From assembly GCA_014549065.1 (NCBI GenBank), contig JACDOX010000016.1, positions 2,621,074-2,685,073 of the forward strand: a stretch of 64,000 bases of DNA, in the 5' to 3' direction. Below are positions 25,247-38,900 of the stretch, piece by piece. Under the pieces are notes generated by a model. It did no database searches and had not been told where the DNA came from. It saw nothing but the letters and a program-made list of their open reading frames with translations. The DNA comes from Cardinalis cardinalis. Taxonomy: Eukaryota; Chordata; Aves; Passeriformes; Cardinalidae. The position numbers and the translations under genes are program-made. Numbering within the stretch: position 1 is the stretch's first letter; the number at the start of each line of letters is the position of its first letter.

Positions 25247-25268
25247 ATGTTAGACAAATGTTAGACAA
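25247..25268. repeat. 11-bp tandem duplication
   Basis: The unit 'atgttagacaa' occurs twice in direct tandem, preceded by a partial 'cagacatg' copy. Confidence 0.7.
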
Positions 25269-27336
25269 TTCTCTAGCTTCTGAGTATGGTCAGGAGTTAA
25301 ACAGGCTTTTTTCCCCCCTGTACTCACTTGGCTTTTACTTTCAAACTCCACCTTCAACTTATGCCACACACAAAANGACTCAATTTTCCATTTCTAGATG
25401 AGAATAATAAACCCCCTTATCTTGCAGGGAAATTGGGAAAATAAGTCAATTAGTGTATTGGAAATGGTCTGATACTGCACTGGCAAATACAGAAACAATG
25501 CTGGTTTAGAACTTGGACTAAATAATATGCAAAAAGTAAGGCTCTAGACCAGTAATGAACAGTGACAGAAGGAGAAATTATTGAATCGTTGCTCATTTAG
25601 TGAACATGATTCCTGCTGTGCATTGGATGAAATTGGCCCTGTGGGGAAAATAGACTGGGATAATTCTTACAAAAAGAGAAATGACTTATGGTTGCAGAGA
25701 GAAGCTTATATTTAGCATTTCCTCACTCTTGAGTGATAAGTGTGGCCATCCAAAAACATTTCTGGGAATGGTGTGTGGGTGTTTGATTTGGGTGATTTTC
25801 TGGCTTTTGAAAGAGATTTTACTATGAAGAAATTCTGTCCTGAGACACTGTCCTAATACCTGCTGAAGGTATAAGGTGCTTAAAAGTGNTGAAATGCCTA
25901 AATCCACAGAGATCTCCCAAAATGCAGCTAGGGGAAGCTGCCCAGATGATGTTCTATCACCCTCTGCATGAGGAGATCTTGGGGGAGATACAAACTTTGT
26001 CATGAGCAAATGGGGTGTGGGAAATGGATTTGAAGAGAATTTTTAAATTAATCTGACAACGGAGCTTTTAACCTGGTGGCTGCAGGAGCCCATGGTGGAA
26101 GTCACTGGATCTGGGTGGACACTCAGCAGAGTCCCCACCCTGGTTCTTTCTCGCTTGTAGATCAATGCAATCAAGGGATGAAGGTGAAAGACTTTGATGA
26201 ATAAATTTGGTTTGTGGAAAGCAGAATGGATTACAACTTCTTAAATGCCAATGGATTTTCATAGGGACAGCATGAAGCAGCTTTCTCTTAGATTTCAAAC
26301 TTTTTCCAAAATTTATTTTCTGAAATGGATTAGCTTGTGGGTTTCTTTATGTTCAAGAAGCAATCGTTAGATTTTTTTCCTTTTTTTTTTTTACACAGGT
26401 TAAATTGTTTATTTCCCTTTATTTCATCCTTGGAAAATGCAGTGCTTTGGCTGAAATTCTCTAAAATGCCCACTGTGAAAACTTCAGCCCAAATAGTTAT
26501 AATTGAGATAAATTGTAAACAATTCAATGCAGGATCTTCTAATGAGAGTTATCAAGGAATATTAATAATAGATATTATTTCCAGCCAAGCCTGTAATAAT
26601 ACATGATAGGATATTTAAGGTAAAGAGATGCAAGCACAAAGTGAGGCAAATGTATGTACTCATCTTTTACATTTTAATGGAACTAATTAATGAGGCTGGC
26701 ATGCTTTTGAAAATGCTTTAATTTATTCTTTGATTAAAAAGTAGAAGTCTCTCATTAGTGCAAAAATATCTTTTCTGAGTTATACTTCTGGAGTGTATAA
26801 AACAGATCAGTGCTGATATAAACTGGGAATTTCAAAATTATTGTTTACACTGCATCCTATTTCTGCATCATTCATTGTGGATTTACATCATAATTAGTTT
26901 GCTCTGTTTTCCCTGCAGTGAGCTTGACTTGAAATGGGAAATTCCTTTGGATTTAACTGTTGTACCTGATTGCTGTTTAATTTTCAGACTTTGGCCATAA
27001 GACATGTATGCTATTTTATTTTTTACTTNTCTGAGAAGAAGTTAAAAAGAACACTTCTGTATTTGATGTATCAAATTACTTCTTTTCAGTTTTGCNAGTC
27101 TTAGGTAAGGTGACCTTTGCATTTGTGGAATGGTGTTTTGATTATAAAACATTGCTTTAGCTAGCTCACTGCTTTTTTTTGTATGTACCTTAATTATATT
27201 ATTCCCCTGCAGACCTCATTTAGGGAAAAAGGATCTACTGCAGCAGTTTCTCTTTAATACCAGGTTCTGTAATTAGCATCCTCCTTCTACTTACTCACGA
27301 TTTTGATGAAACATTAATTGATATTAAATGCTGTGA

Positions 27337-27351
27337 GTGTGTGTGTGTGTG
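27337..27351. repeat. (GT)n microsatellite
   Basis: About seven GT units. Confidence 0.8.
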
Positions 27352-29206
27352 GTTGGGGTGTTCCCAGCTGGAGCTGCATTCATGGCAGTACCAGAGGGGG
27401 ACCTGTCCTAGGGTGACTTTATGATGCTTCTATCCCCAGCTGTGTGTTCTGTAGCTGTACCTTTGGATGAATGTGTGATTCTGGTACTTCTGTGTCTCAC
27501 TTTAATGGATGAAACTCTCCTAGGCTAGAGGGTTTATAAGGACTTTACATTGCTGAAACACCCTTGAGCTAATGCTAGAATCCTGCTAGCTTTGGAGAAT
27601 TGGGTGTGGATAGTGCAAAATCTGGGTGTGTTCCATTGCCCAGAGCAGCCCTGCAGCTCCTGTGCCAGCCCTGCCCTTCTGGGGTTGTCCTTCCCCTGTG
27701 GCTGGAGCAGGGATGTCCCAGGTCCCTCCTTACAGCTGCACACCTGACACCTGCAGAGCAGCAGGGTGCAGCCTGAGGGGCTCCTGCTCTCTGCCAGCTG
27801 CCCAGGTCCTGTGTGCTGGCCTCTCTCACATCCCTGAGAGCCTGCAGGGAGGTGAGGAGGAGGATGGTGTGGTGCTTCAGAGCCCCGAGCCCAGCCTCAG
27901 AGCAGCTGCCNCTGCTGGAACCCCACCATGGCTTGTTGCTTTCAGGCTGTCCTTTTCCAGCTTTCTGCTACAGAAAGCTCAGGCTGAAGTGAATTTGCAG
28001 CCTTCCTCACCCTTGCTTACCTCTGTGTGGGGCTGGGAAGATGTTACAACAAAGGGGAATGATTTTCCTTCTANAAGGGCAGGATAAGATCCAGAGCATC
28101 TTGTAGGCTAAGTAGAGCAGATGGGAAGCACACTGCTTTGCCCTCTTCAGCAGGTTACAGTCTGGTGGCTTGTGTATGAGATTTAATGTGGATATGAATA
28201 AATAATAGAGAGAAGAGAAAGAAATATTTGCTCAAAAAGGAGTTTACAGAAAGATATGCTCCACTGATAAATCAGTGCAAAAATACCTCCTCATTGAGAC
28301 TCATTTTTCAGCTCCTTTGACAGCAGCTAGTGTCCCAATTTGAAAGGCTCTCTGTGGATTTCAATCCCACNATTCCTTCCTGTCCCAACAATGTTGCATA
28401 TCCCAGTTCACTAATACAGGGCTCTTTCTCACATAAGGAAAATAAATTAGCAATTTNGAAAGGCTGACCAGAGACAACTCATCAAAGAGGAGTCCAGAGC
28501 TGTGTGAGTGGCAGCACTATCTTAAACACTCTATAAATACTGATGTCACCCCATGCACATCTTCCTTGGATTTTGCATTTATTTCTCCCAATATTATACA
28601 CCAACATGGGTAGCAAAATATGAAAAAGAGGAGACAGCCGAGATTAGGGGCTGGAAACATTTTCACAGCAGTATCTTGTCAGCTTTCCAGCACACTCTGA
28701 CTTATCGAGATCCAAACACTCACAGCTGGTGCATATTTTAATGCCAAATGACTGGCATGGCTGAAATTGGAATTCACAGTCTCTCAATGCACCATACTAG
28801 TGCATTTAGTCAGCACATTGCTTTTGTGTGACTCTTTTAAAGTTAAGTTACATTTCAATGAGGGTATTTTTATGGAGGCGCTGTGAACTTGCACGCAAGA
28901 GTGTGTGGCTTGGTGTGCCAAGTGGTTCTATGTCTGATTAAAATTAGAAGTAAAACAACATGAAAAACCCTTCTAATTTACTGCCCTAAAATTGTCAATT
29001 AAAGCAGTGCCAAGCAGTCTGGCAAGAGCTCCAGTTCTTCCAAAAGGCAGAAGAGCAGTGCCAACTCTGAAGCAAAGGAAAGCGGAGGAAATATTTGTCA
29101 ACTCTATCCAATAACTGGTCACATAATAATTGGGCAGTAAATTTTCCAACCTGAGTTGTTTGGCTGATTGGAAAAATGCCTGTTTTGGGCTTGGGGAAGT
29201 TGGGGT

Positions 29207-29245
29207 TTGCTTAAATGTTTTTGGGTCTTGCTTAAATGTTTTTTT
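29207..29245. repeat. Tandem 'ttgcttaaatgtttt' pair
   Basis: 'ttgcttaaatgtttt' occurs twice, about 21 bases apart, at the start of a T/G-rich low-complexity tract that runs to about 29330. Confidence 0.6.
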
Positions 29246-29575
29246 TATTATTATTATTTTTTGTGGGGCTTTTTTCTTTGGAGTTTCTTTTAGTGTGGTT
29301 TTATTTTGAGGAGGTTTTTTAATTTTTAAATCTTTTCATCAGTGAATTCTTTTTTATTGGAATTGTGATAGGTTGCTGTGTAACTCTACNCTGAGATGAA
29401 TGTTCTACACTGCCTTGTTTCCTGAGCAGCTCAGTAAATAGTATTGCATTGTCGATGAAATTTGAAATAACCATCTATTTCCCACATTGACACAAGAGAA
29501 AAGGTTTTGGGACAAGCTGCTTTGGCAGGGTGATGGCTGCTGTATATCAATCCTCTGAAATTCAGTGGCCAGGAG

Positions 29576-29902
29576 NGTGAATTGTGGCCTCCCAGTACCT
29601 GAAGGGAGACTACAAGAAAGATGGAAAGGGATTATTTACAAAGCATGAAATGACAGGACAAGGGGAAATGTCTTCAAACTGAACAGANAGTAGATTTCNA
29701 TTGGATATTAAGAAAAAAGTCTTTTCTGTGAGGGTGATGAGGCCCTGGCACAGGTTGCCCAGAGAAGCTGTGGCTGCCCCATCCCTGGAAGTGTTGAAGG
29801 CCAGGTTGGATTGGGGCTCTGAGCAACCTGGGATATGGAAGGTGCCCAGAGTAGGTGGTGGTGATCTTTGAGGTCCCTTCCAACCCGAAGTTCTTCTATG
29901 AT
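29576..29902 (+). mobile_element. CR1 LINE, 5'-truncated 3' end
   Basis: This is the clearest repeat in the window. Sense-strand CR1 landmarks occur in order: 'gtggcctcccagtacctgaa', 'agaaagatgg', 'ggacaag', 'aaactgaa', 'ctgtgagggtgatgaggccc', 'caggttgcccagagaagctg', 'ccctggaagtgttgaaggcc', 'gagcaacctgg' and the terminal 'ggtcccttccaaccc', ending with an attctatg-type tail at about 29895. CR1 is a non-LTR retrotransposon with 5'-truncated copies and no poly(A) tail. This copy is noncoding. Confidence 0.95.
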
Positions 29903-32900
29903 TTCCCTTTTAGGAATTGCATTTCAGGCCTGTAGTGAGATCTTNCCCTGACTTTGAGGCCCTGAACACCGACAGGAATCCCTGTGTGGGGTCGTGGTCC
30001 ATGGCCCAAGGGGTCCTGCAGCACAGCTCTGGGTCTGNTAGCTCCTGGGGGCTCCTTTGGGATCATCCTTCTAACAGTATTGCTGGAAGGGGTTGTGTCA
30101 TGCAGTGCTGGGGTGTTTGGGGATAGGCTTTCCCAGATTCACAATGTCCCAGACACTGCCTAAATTGTTCTAAAGTCATGGAGCAACTCAGATTTTGTTC
30201 ATTAACATTCTTGCTAGACTAAGAAATNAATTGAATCCAATTCAATTAAATGGAAGATCCTGATATGAGAGATACTTTTGAACTCTCCAAATCTACAAGA
30301 GTTTTTTTATGNGTTCCATATGTTTGCGAACAATTATCACACTTGAATAATTTGACACAGAGGGTGGCAAAAGATCAGCCAGTACTTCCATTATGTCCCA
30401 GATTGTGTATTTTTTCTGACTCTCTACATTTTCTTTTTCTTTTTTAATATTTTGTTCCTAATCCTCAATTTCAGTTTATCTTAATGGTTGCAATAGGCTT
30501 TAAGGATGAGCAAAACAAAAGATGGTGTATGTACCAATGTTAAAAATGAACAATCCTAGCAAAAATTTCGGGGTGGGGGAAGTGGGTAGGACCAAAATAC
30601 AGAAGGTAAATTATGACTCTATCAAGAGCAGAGTTAAGTCTGAGCAGTTATAGAAGAACATGTGGAAAACAAAATAAGCAACAGGTGGCACAGGACACAA
30701 AGAGGAACAGAGGTATCTGGGCCAATGGTCTCTCATGCTGTGCTGAACAGGGTGAATAATCCCTGGCATTAANTTCTTTCCCTTCTTGTGTAAATCTGTG
30801 CCAGGAAAGAAAAAGATGTTTGCAAGAGTGACAGGGAGATATGGTCAAACTCTGAAGAGCAAGTGGAAAGGAGAGACAAAGGGAAGAGACTTCAACTTGT
30901 CTCACAATAATAATTGGGATTTGTTTTGGTTTGTGGGTTTGATTTTTTTTTTTCCTGGGAGGCTGGTCTGAGAAAATGAGAACTGGAGCANCTGGCATTT
31001 GTGCCTGGTATGTGTCAAGCTCCTGCCTCAGGAACTTGTGAGGTTCAAAGCTGGGACCTCAGCACAGCCTGAAGTCTGACTGTAAAATAAAACAAACCAC
31101 CGTGTCCCGTTTTGTCTCCCTGAGGTTCANTGCATGTGCACCTCACAGAGGTATTAAGAGGCGTTTCACTACCTTAAAAAAGCAAGATCAGACTGTGAAC
31201 AGTGTATTTTACTGTCATTATCAAGCATAATACATGTATGCCATAGGGCATTGGCAGTGCTGCAGTATGGGGTACTTAGCCCATGTTACAGGTTTAGATT
31301 GGTGCCTCCCAGGGCTATGGGACAGGTTTTTGAGGTATGGAATTGTAAGAAAATTACTTTGCACCCAGTAATTGTAACAAAGTTATCACAAAGACACCTT
31401 TGGTGCTCAAGAAAAACTGAAGCAGCACAAGGACGAAATNGTCCCCGTTCTCCACCTGCAGCCTGCATGCTTTGTTCTTGCAAGTCCCATCCTGCATGAG
31501 TGCAGAAAGGATTATTTCTGTTCAAAAGGACAAGNCCCTAGCAAATAATCTGGGACAGCTGCATGTTTTGGTACCAAGTTCAGTGGGAGCAGGAAAAAGG
31601 GCATGATGAGTCAATAAAAAGCTTTTGGCTTAAACATCTGCATTTTACTCTTTGTTTCAGATTCATGTTGCCTTCTCAAGCTCCCCCATCCCTGCATCCA
31701 TTCAAAGACAGAATATATGCCAAATGTGGTTCTTTATATGTCTCTGGAATTGCACCTATTTAATGAGTTTTAACATAATTTATTACCAGTAGAGAGCAGT
31801 CTGAGATTAGAATTAATATCAGATATTGCATGAGGAAAATACCATGATTGTGCCACCCATACAAGACATATTGCAGAATTAAACTGTATAATTTTTAAGC
31901 ATACATCATATATATTTCTATTTTTAAAAATGTGTCTTTAAAGAGAAAACATTTGAAAAATTTGTATATAGCATAAATTGAAGGTAAACATGGTAGTGTT
32001 CTTTCCAGTTTGAATTTTAAAGNTGTGGCTGCTGGAGGTCACATTTCTGTCTTTGCCTTACCTTGTTTAAAAACAGAACTGTTGTAAATACTATTTGTGT
32101 TCATGGTTTTCCTTAGTTTCTAGGCTTAAAACTTTCTGTGGTGGACAGTGTGTAGAGCATTACATTCTTGCCTTCATTTTAATTTACTTCCATTATTTTN
32201 AATAGTTTTCAAGTTACAAACATAAAGCCTGTTTTTCATCAGTAGCATCCTGCAGAGTGTTTAATTCATACTGCTGAAAGATGTAAGAAATAAGAATCAT
32301 TGCCAAAATCAATAAACTGAAGTATTGACTTTCAATCCTGTCCTGTTTAGAAGGCATTAATCTACATGGTAAATCATGTCATCATTGCAAATGTGTCCCT
32401 CTTGCAGTTTTCATCATTTTTTGGACCATGCCTTCTATTTATGCTGNTTTTGTGGGGTTTTNGGTTTTGTTTTTGGGGTGNTTTTTTTGTACTGTAAGGT
32501 TTGTCTTCAAATCCTGTCTTGTTTTATTGTTTCACCCNATAAGTTAGTCAGTGCTCTAATTTTACTGCATTATCTAGCAGCCATATGGGGCTGTTAAGGG
32601 TAGGTGTCCAAATCTCTAACTCCTGAGCTGAGTTTTTCTGGAGGGCAGAGCAGCAGTGTACATTGCTGCATCCAGAGAAGGGTGTTCTTGTGGTGTACAG
32701 TAAGCCTCAGTGNCTGGAACTGGATCTAAACAGATCTGGGTTTGTTTTTATTTGTTTTTTTCCTTAGGTTCCCTCTCTCTTAGGACTGGACCTCACTTTT
32801 TGTGCACTTCTCTTGTGGTTGCATAGATGAACATCTTNTGCCAGATGGGGAAGGACTCTCCTGCTCTCTCCCATGAGACTTGGGCAGGGAAGGGCAGGGC

Positions 32901-35900
32901 TCTGCTTGACCCACCTGCTCCTGCACAGGGCAGGGCAAGCCCATCAAGTGCAGCTCAGTCCTATCACAGAAGCCTCATACATGTTCAAAGCAGAAATCAG
33001 TGCATGGCTGGGAGGTTCATGTGTGGATGGTCAGGTGGCTCAGCAGGAGAAAGCGTGTGGGAACAGGGTTGAATGCAGAGTGTCAACATCTGTCTCTGGA
33101 GAGATGAAAGACTAGGTGTGTCCTGTGTACAGTCATTAGTGAAGGAACAAAGAAGCATGACCCATCCCTCCAAATGTCTAATCCAAGCCAGCTCCTTTCA
33201 TCACAGCCTTTTAAGACCTCTCCAACAAAGTTCAGCTTGCTTTCAACTCCAGCAGACATCAATAAGCCCATGTGGGTCTGCAGGATCTTTCTAGGCATAA
33301 AAACTTACTGATAACAGGAGTTCATTTGCATGCAATCATTTAGCTCTTAAAGCCATGGAAGGTGGGTATGTCCTGATGAGGAACCCTGTGTTTGCAAAGC
33401 TTGGAGGGATAGTGAGGTTGGCATGTTTTATTCACAGACTTGGTGGTGTTGAAATGGTAAGGGAACAATCCCAAATGAGGATTTGGTTTGTGCTCTGGCT
33501 GTCTGTAGAACCCCAGTANATCTGTTTGAGGAACATCATGGATTAGAGATGTGTTGAATTGTGTTATTCACTTACTTTTGTAGGCTTCTAGGAAACCCGC
33601 TTGGGACATGGTTATATTCAAGGGGGTAATGAACAGAAGTTCTAAAGGAGCACAGTTATAATGAAAAGAGAACACAAAAGGGAACTAACCTAGCTTTGGT
33701 TTCAGGTTGAATCAGAATTCATCGTTTTTCCCCACCTTAATTTTTACTTTATTACTGCCTGCCAAGGATGTACAGTACTTGTTTTTTTGTCTGTTTTAAA
33801 TTGATACAAACTTGAAGTGTCAAGACCTTTTTGTCTTACTGGCAAAAGTACTGGTGGGGCAGAGATACACTAAAATTTTTACATAATTTAATTATGTTCA
33901 TAATCTTGCACTACTATGCTTATTAGCCTTNAATCAGGAACTGGTTTCATCACAGTTCAATTTTGGTTTTTTTTTTTCCAGAATGTGCTAGGTATGCCAG
34001 TTTTCAAAATCTATACANCAGATTAAATAGATAATCCCCAACAATTTGACTCCAGGATTCTTGTTTATATAAATTAGCAGGCTTTCCTATTTGAATGCTA
34101 TAAATAGCCAGGGCAGAGGCCCAGCTTGCAGGAGCCCATCTGGGTCCCCATCACCGAGCAGGAGCTGTCACTCCGTGGGTGCGGTTCACTTGTTTCTTTC
34201 ATGTAATGCTTGCTCTGGCTCAGCCAAGCCCCATCCCATGAGAACTTGTGGCTGCTGTTTTTCTCAGTGCTTCCTTATCTCAGGTTCCAGGGTTGGCTTT
34301 TTTTAGCTCTCTTGTTGTGTTGCAATCTCTCCAGACTCCCTGAAATGCGGTGCAATAGGGCAGCTGGCGGGCATTGTTTGGCTCAGACACATTTTACCTC
34401 TCTGGTTTTGTGCAGGAATTGATAATTAAAGATGAGAGGCTCATTGCTGCAGCATAATGTAGGAAGAGTTTGGAATCAGAAGGCAAGCATCACAGCACTC
34501 AAGAGGAAATGAAAGTTCAATGATGTCCACATTATTAATCACTTGCATTGTTTCTCNCTGGGACAAAAACAATCTGTATTTTCTACAGCTCTGCATGAAT
34601 ATTTACNTTAAATAAATCAGTGTGTTCTTTGAACAGTTTCCTCTTAATGGCACTCTTAGGAACTCCTGTATAAGAATATCATTTGAGGAAAAAATACTTA
34701 TATCTAAATTCTCCAGAAATAAAATAAGAATATCCATTTGAAAATATTTGCCTAAATGTTATGTGTAATCTGTAGAATATAAATTCTTGGGGATGGAGAT
34801 TGCCTTTTATTCTGTACCAGTAAGGTACCTAGAACAATAGTGTCATTGTAAGTGACTGTAGTTGAATAGGTATTGAAAACTAATATTTCAACAGCCACAG
34901 TACTCAAAATGTGTTTTGAAAGATGATAAATAACAGCTCTATTGCAAGTCTGTAGTTGGTAAACAATACAAAAATAAAAAATATTACACTTCTCTTGCCT
35001 CTCCAGTGCCCACATAGTCAAAGAAAACATAAAACCCTAAACCTGGGGAAAACAGCGTTACAAAATATTCTGCTAACAAGAAATAGTATGTAGTAACTTG
35101 CCTTTATCCTTGTGTATGCACATCTTAATCCAGCCNTCAGTTAAGGCTGAATTGTGATACTTCCTCTCTTGTAGAACACCACTAAGTGTGTTTAGCATAG
35201 TTTTATTTTAAATATGGACTATAAATAGTGCATGCAAACCCAAGGGTGATGGCAAAAATTGCTGTTCAGAGGGCTGGGTAAGAGCAACAGCTTTGGGGAT
35301 GGGGCAGTGGGGCTGGATCTCCATCTCCTGCNCAGGGGGCTCCTCTGTGGCTCCTCTGCTGCCTGTGCCCCTTTGGGGTCAGCATCTCCTTTGCAGGACA
35401 CCAACAGGGGAAAGCAGAGAAGGAAGGGGGAGCCAGTTATGAGGTTTCTGCCCTGGTGAAAGCTCCTTTTCCCCTGTGTACCCACCTGAACGGTGTGAGC
35501 AGCAGCCCTGGTGATCTGAGAGATCCTGCCAGGGCCCAGCAGAAGCACAGCTGCTCCGTGCAGCCTGCTCCTCTGGCAGAATGGAGAAAATCCAGGAAGG
35601 AGCACATGCTGGATTTATTGTAGCNGTTCCCCACTTCCCTTCTTTGATATCTGTCCTTGTCAAGGATGGCCAGCCCCTTTCACGGGCAATTGGCCTCAAG
35701 GGGACTGCTTNTCTCTTGGGAATTGCATCTGTTTCCTTCATCTCTCTCCAACTCACACTCATCTATTTGCATGCCAATCAGTTTTTCCTCTTTGAGGGAT
35801 ATTATTTTTAAGGACTACCCTTTTGTGCATNGCCCTTCCCCCTTCCTCTGGCCATACAGCCTTCCCCACATGGGTACTTTCTCTTTCCTTCCCAAGGAGT

Positions 35901-38900
35901 TCCCCTAAACAATGAATAGAANCAGGAAGCCACTTGCAGTCTCTTTTCCCTTCCCTTTCACTGGAAAGCATTAGGGCTTTTTACACAGTGACCTTGAAGT
36001 AGCCTTCCTTTCCCAGCTCAAACTGGTAGTGGTGATTGATGTGCCTTTGGGGGGGGGCAAAGGCAAAGAGGAGGTGAAATAATAAAAATGAAATAAAATA
36101 AAGAGAAAAGAAAATCTGCCCAGACTGAGGAATTCAGAGATGAAAAGAAAGGGGAAAAAAAAAATCCAACCCAAAAAAGCAAGGAGCCCAGTTCACCTGT
36201 ATAGGCTTGAATGTCTGTGAATAGCTACCCCATGGAGGTGTGATTGCTCTGTATTATGCTCTGTAGGTCAGAGTCACTGGGTGACTGAGAGCTTGCAGTC
36301 AGATGCCTGGGGCTTCCTCTTCCCACAAAAGCAGTAGGAAAAGAAACAAGGATTTTTTATGAAACCAGAAAATTACAGTTTTTTTCTACAGGCTTATCTT
36401 AAAATGTTACTCCTATCAGCATCAATGGAAGAGGCTTGAGTAAATTATGGCCATTTTCAGGAGTGCACACTTATCCAAAGGTGTTCAGCTTCACTTTTTC
36501 CTTGAGTTCCTGCTGACAAAACTGCACTGTGTAATGGCTGAGTGTCAATCACCAGCAGATGCTGTCGTGTTCAGTGGAAAGTACTGAGCAGCCCTGAGAG
36601 GGGGTGTTTAAAACATGAGCAGCCTCAAGAAATAACCACTGTGTCTTGCTCATTCTGATTTTGACTTTGCTTTAATACTTTATTTACTTGTTAATTTTAC
36701 CCTCTAAGCTGCACTATTTAAAAACACCTTTAATAAAATACCTGATTAATGGTTATGGTAATAAGGACATTATAGAATTTCAGGGTATGTCAAGTATCAA
36801 CATGTAAGTCAGGTAGTTCACTGTGTCTTTGAAACACTAGAAAATTATTTCCCTCAGACAGATGAGGACAATGCTGACTAAATGACTTGCCAAAGTCCTC
36901 CANTGTGTCCAGCTGAACTGTCTCCTGAGCTTGCCTCATAATCAGTTCATCACCTTGGTAGGAATTTCTATTTAATAGAGTGTTCATTTCCTACAATGTC
37001 GGTTGAATTTTTCTGCTCACATTGAGTTGTGCTCATTTATCCTCTTATTTTTCCAGTCTTACAAAAGTGTGTTTTACTGGGTCTGGCTGATGTCTTGATG
37101 GCTCCCATCTCCTTTCATGCAAACAGGTGCATTGTGGAAGCAAGCAAAGAAGGAATGGTCCTTTTTGTTCCCAAAACCACAGAGATGCAAAATCAACTGC
37201 CAAAAATATGTTTGCATGTGAAATGAACTTCTTGCTTGTCTTTGCTGTTCTTGACGTGGCTCCATACTGGTTTTATTAATTTACTCTGGATTCTTAATTT
37301 GTCTTCTGTTAAGTCCCAGCTCTTCCACAAATGAGCTGTGGCTGACCCTGCTAAGCTGCTCCTGGACATGGCTGCCTGCAAATCTCAGAGCAGCACCCTG
37401 GATTTAAAAACAGGCAAGATGAGAGCTCNGATTATCTTCCTGAACTTAAATACAGTCTGGTCTGTTCACATGCCTGTTACCAGTGTGAAGAATTTATTTC
37501 AATTACTGAAACTGNCTCCTTTTGAAATACAAGGAACATTTATGTTTGTCATGAGACACCTTATTCTCTTTGCACCAAGCATTTTTTGAAACCTGCTTCA
37601 TTATGCCAGCTCTGTGGAGAACCCTTTGGAGAACAATTATGTGCTATCTAAGGTATCATGATAAATGCTGGATACAATAACTCCTAAGTCACAAAAAGCA
37701 TGAATGCTGCCTTTCTTGTGTCTTGTATTTCTTGCAGCTTTACATCCAGATGGATTTCCTCATTGTCACATTAAATTCAAACCCATAGGGATTTTTCCAT
37801 TAGGCACTTAACTCTTTCTGGGTCAGTTCAGCAGGTATTTCCCTCCTGCAGCTTCCTCTGTTCCACTAGAGGTGTTCATCACTCCCATTAATTCAGATTC
37901 TTTATGTGGGATCCAAACCAAACAATGCTCTTCCCATTCTTGCGAGTGTACTCTCAGGGAGATTCTTTTCTGAAACCAGTGGTAAGCAGACCTCTCAGCA
38001 TTCTGCAGAGATTAATGAATTTGTCTTCCCAATGTCCCCCAGAAGCAAGAAAGCTTTTCACAAAAGAAAAAAAAAAAAAAGAAGGGAAACTGGGAATCCA
38101 GCGAGCTAAATGGATTTGGTGAAGTTTACAATAGGGGTAGTGGCACAGAGGTGCCAAGCTCTGACTGAGCTCACAGTCCTTTCCTCNCATAAGAAGTCAT
38201 CTTGCCAGGAAAACTGCTGTTTCTGTTCTTAGGAGTAAATTTGCTCTTTAGCCTGGAATACAGCCCACATGGCTCTTACAAAGGGAAATAAGGAACTATC
38301 CATTNCCAAATAAACAGATCATTTAAGGCAATAGCAAATACAGAACATGAGAGGAGGTATCTATATTTACAGGTGTCCAGGGGAGAAGATGGGGAGGGTT
38401 GAGGTCCCAGTCCACGTGTTCCTCTAGCAAGCAGACTAATAATGATGAATGAAATTTAGNTCCCTGGCAGTATGAGGAGCTGCCTAGATGGAAGTTACTG
38501 ATCCCCTGGTGTCTTTTTCTGACTTGCATTTGTTGGACGACCAAGCATTGTGAGTAGGTGTAACACATTCACCTGAATATTTTTTTCTTGCTATGGAGGG
38601 TAAGGCTGAATTTTGCTGTTCTCTATGCACCTTTGCACTACTGGAACAGGTATGGTGGAAAGATTTCTCATGTTTTTCCCAGGTTGATGCGCAAGTAAAT
38701 CAGAAAAGATTCTTGAAGTAATAGAGAAGCAGGGTGTTTATTACTCATACATGACTGAGCATGTTTTACTCTGATAGATTTGAAAGGTTTTTTAATAGAA
38801 AGAGACTCTGTTTTATCAGTTCTCAGATGNTACTGTGTTGAATACAGTTTTGTACCTCATCTAGAAAAGGAATTTGGGGTTCAAGCTTAGCTCTGGCTAT

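Larger units (their letters stand above)
12126..29575. other. Long noncoding interval between FMR1NB and the first CR1 copy
   Basis: I find no supportable exon in this 17-kb stretch. It holds AT-rich sequence, GC-rich but CpG-poor patches (for example 17950-18070, 20600-20770, 20940-21230, 23000-23430, 27600-27920), short microsatellites and two AT-rich blocks that look like possible conserved elements (18400-18560 and 28840-29150). The longest open frames (20129-20608 minus; 27626-28087 plus) match nothing I know and lack codon bias or flanking splice sites, so I treat them as chance. Confidence 0.6.

Noticed and set aside
27626..28087. 153-codon plus-strand open frame in a GC-rich patch
   Set aside because: GC-rich, CpG-poor DNA has few stop codons; both strands are open, and the Pro/Ser/Ala product has no motif.
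35219..35605. 128-codon minus-strand open frame
   Set aside because: Overlapping frames are open on both strands in a GC-rich patch, with no splice or codon signal.
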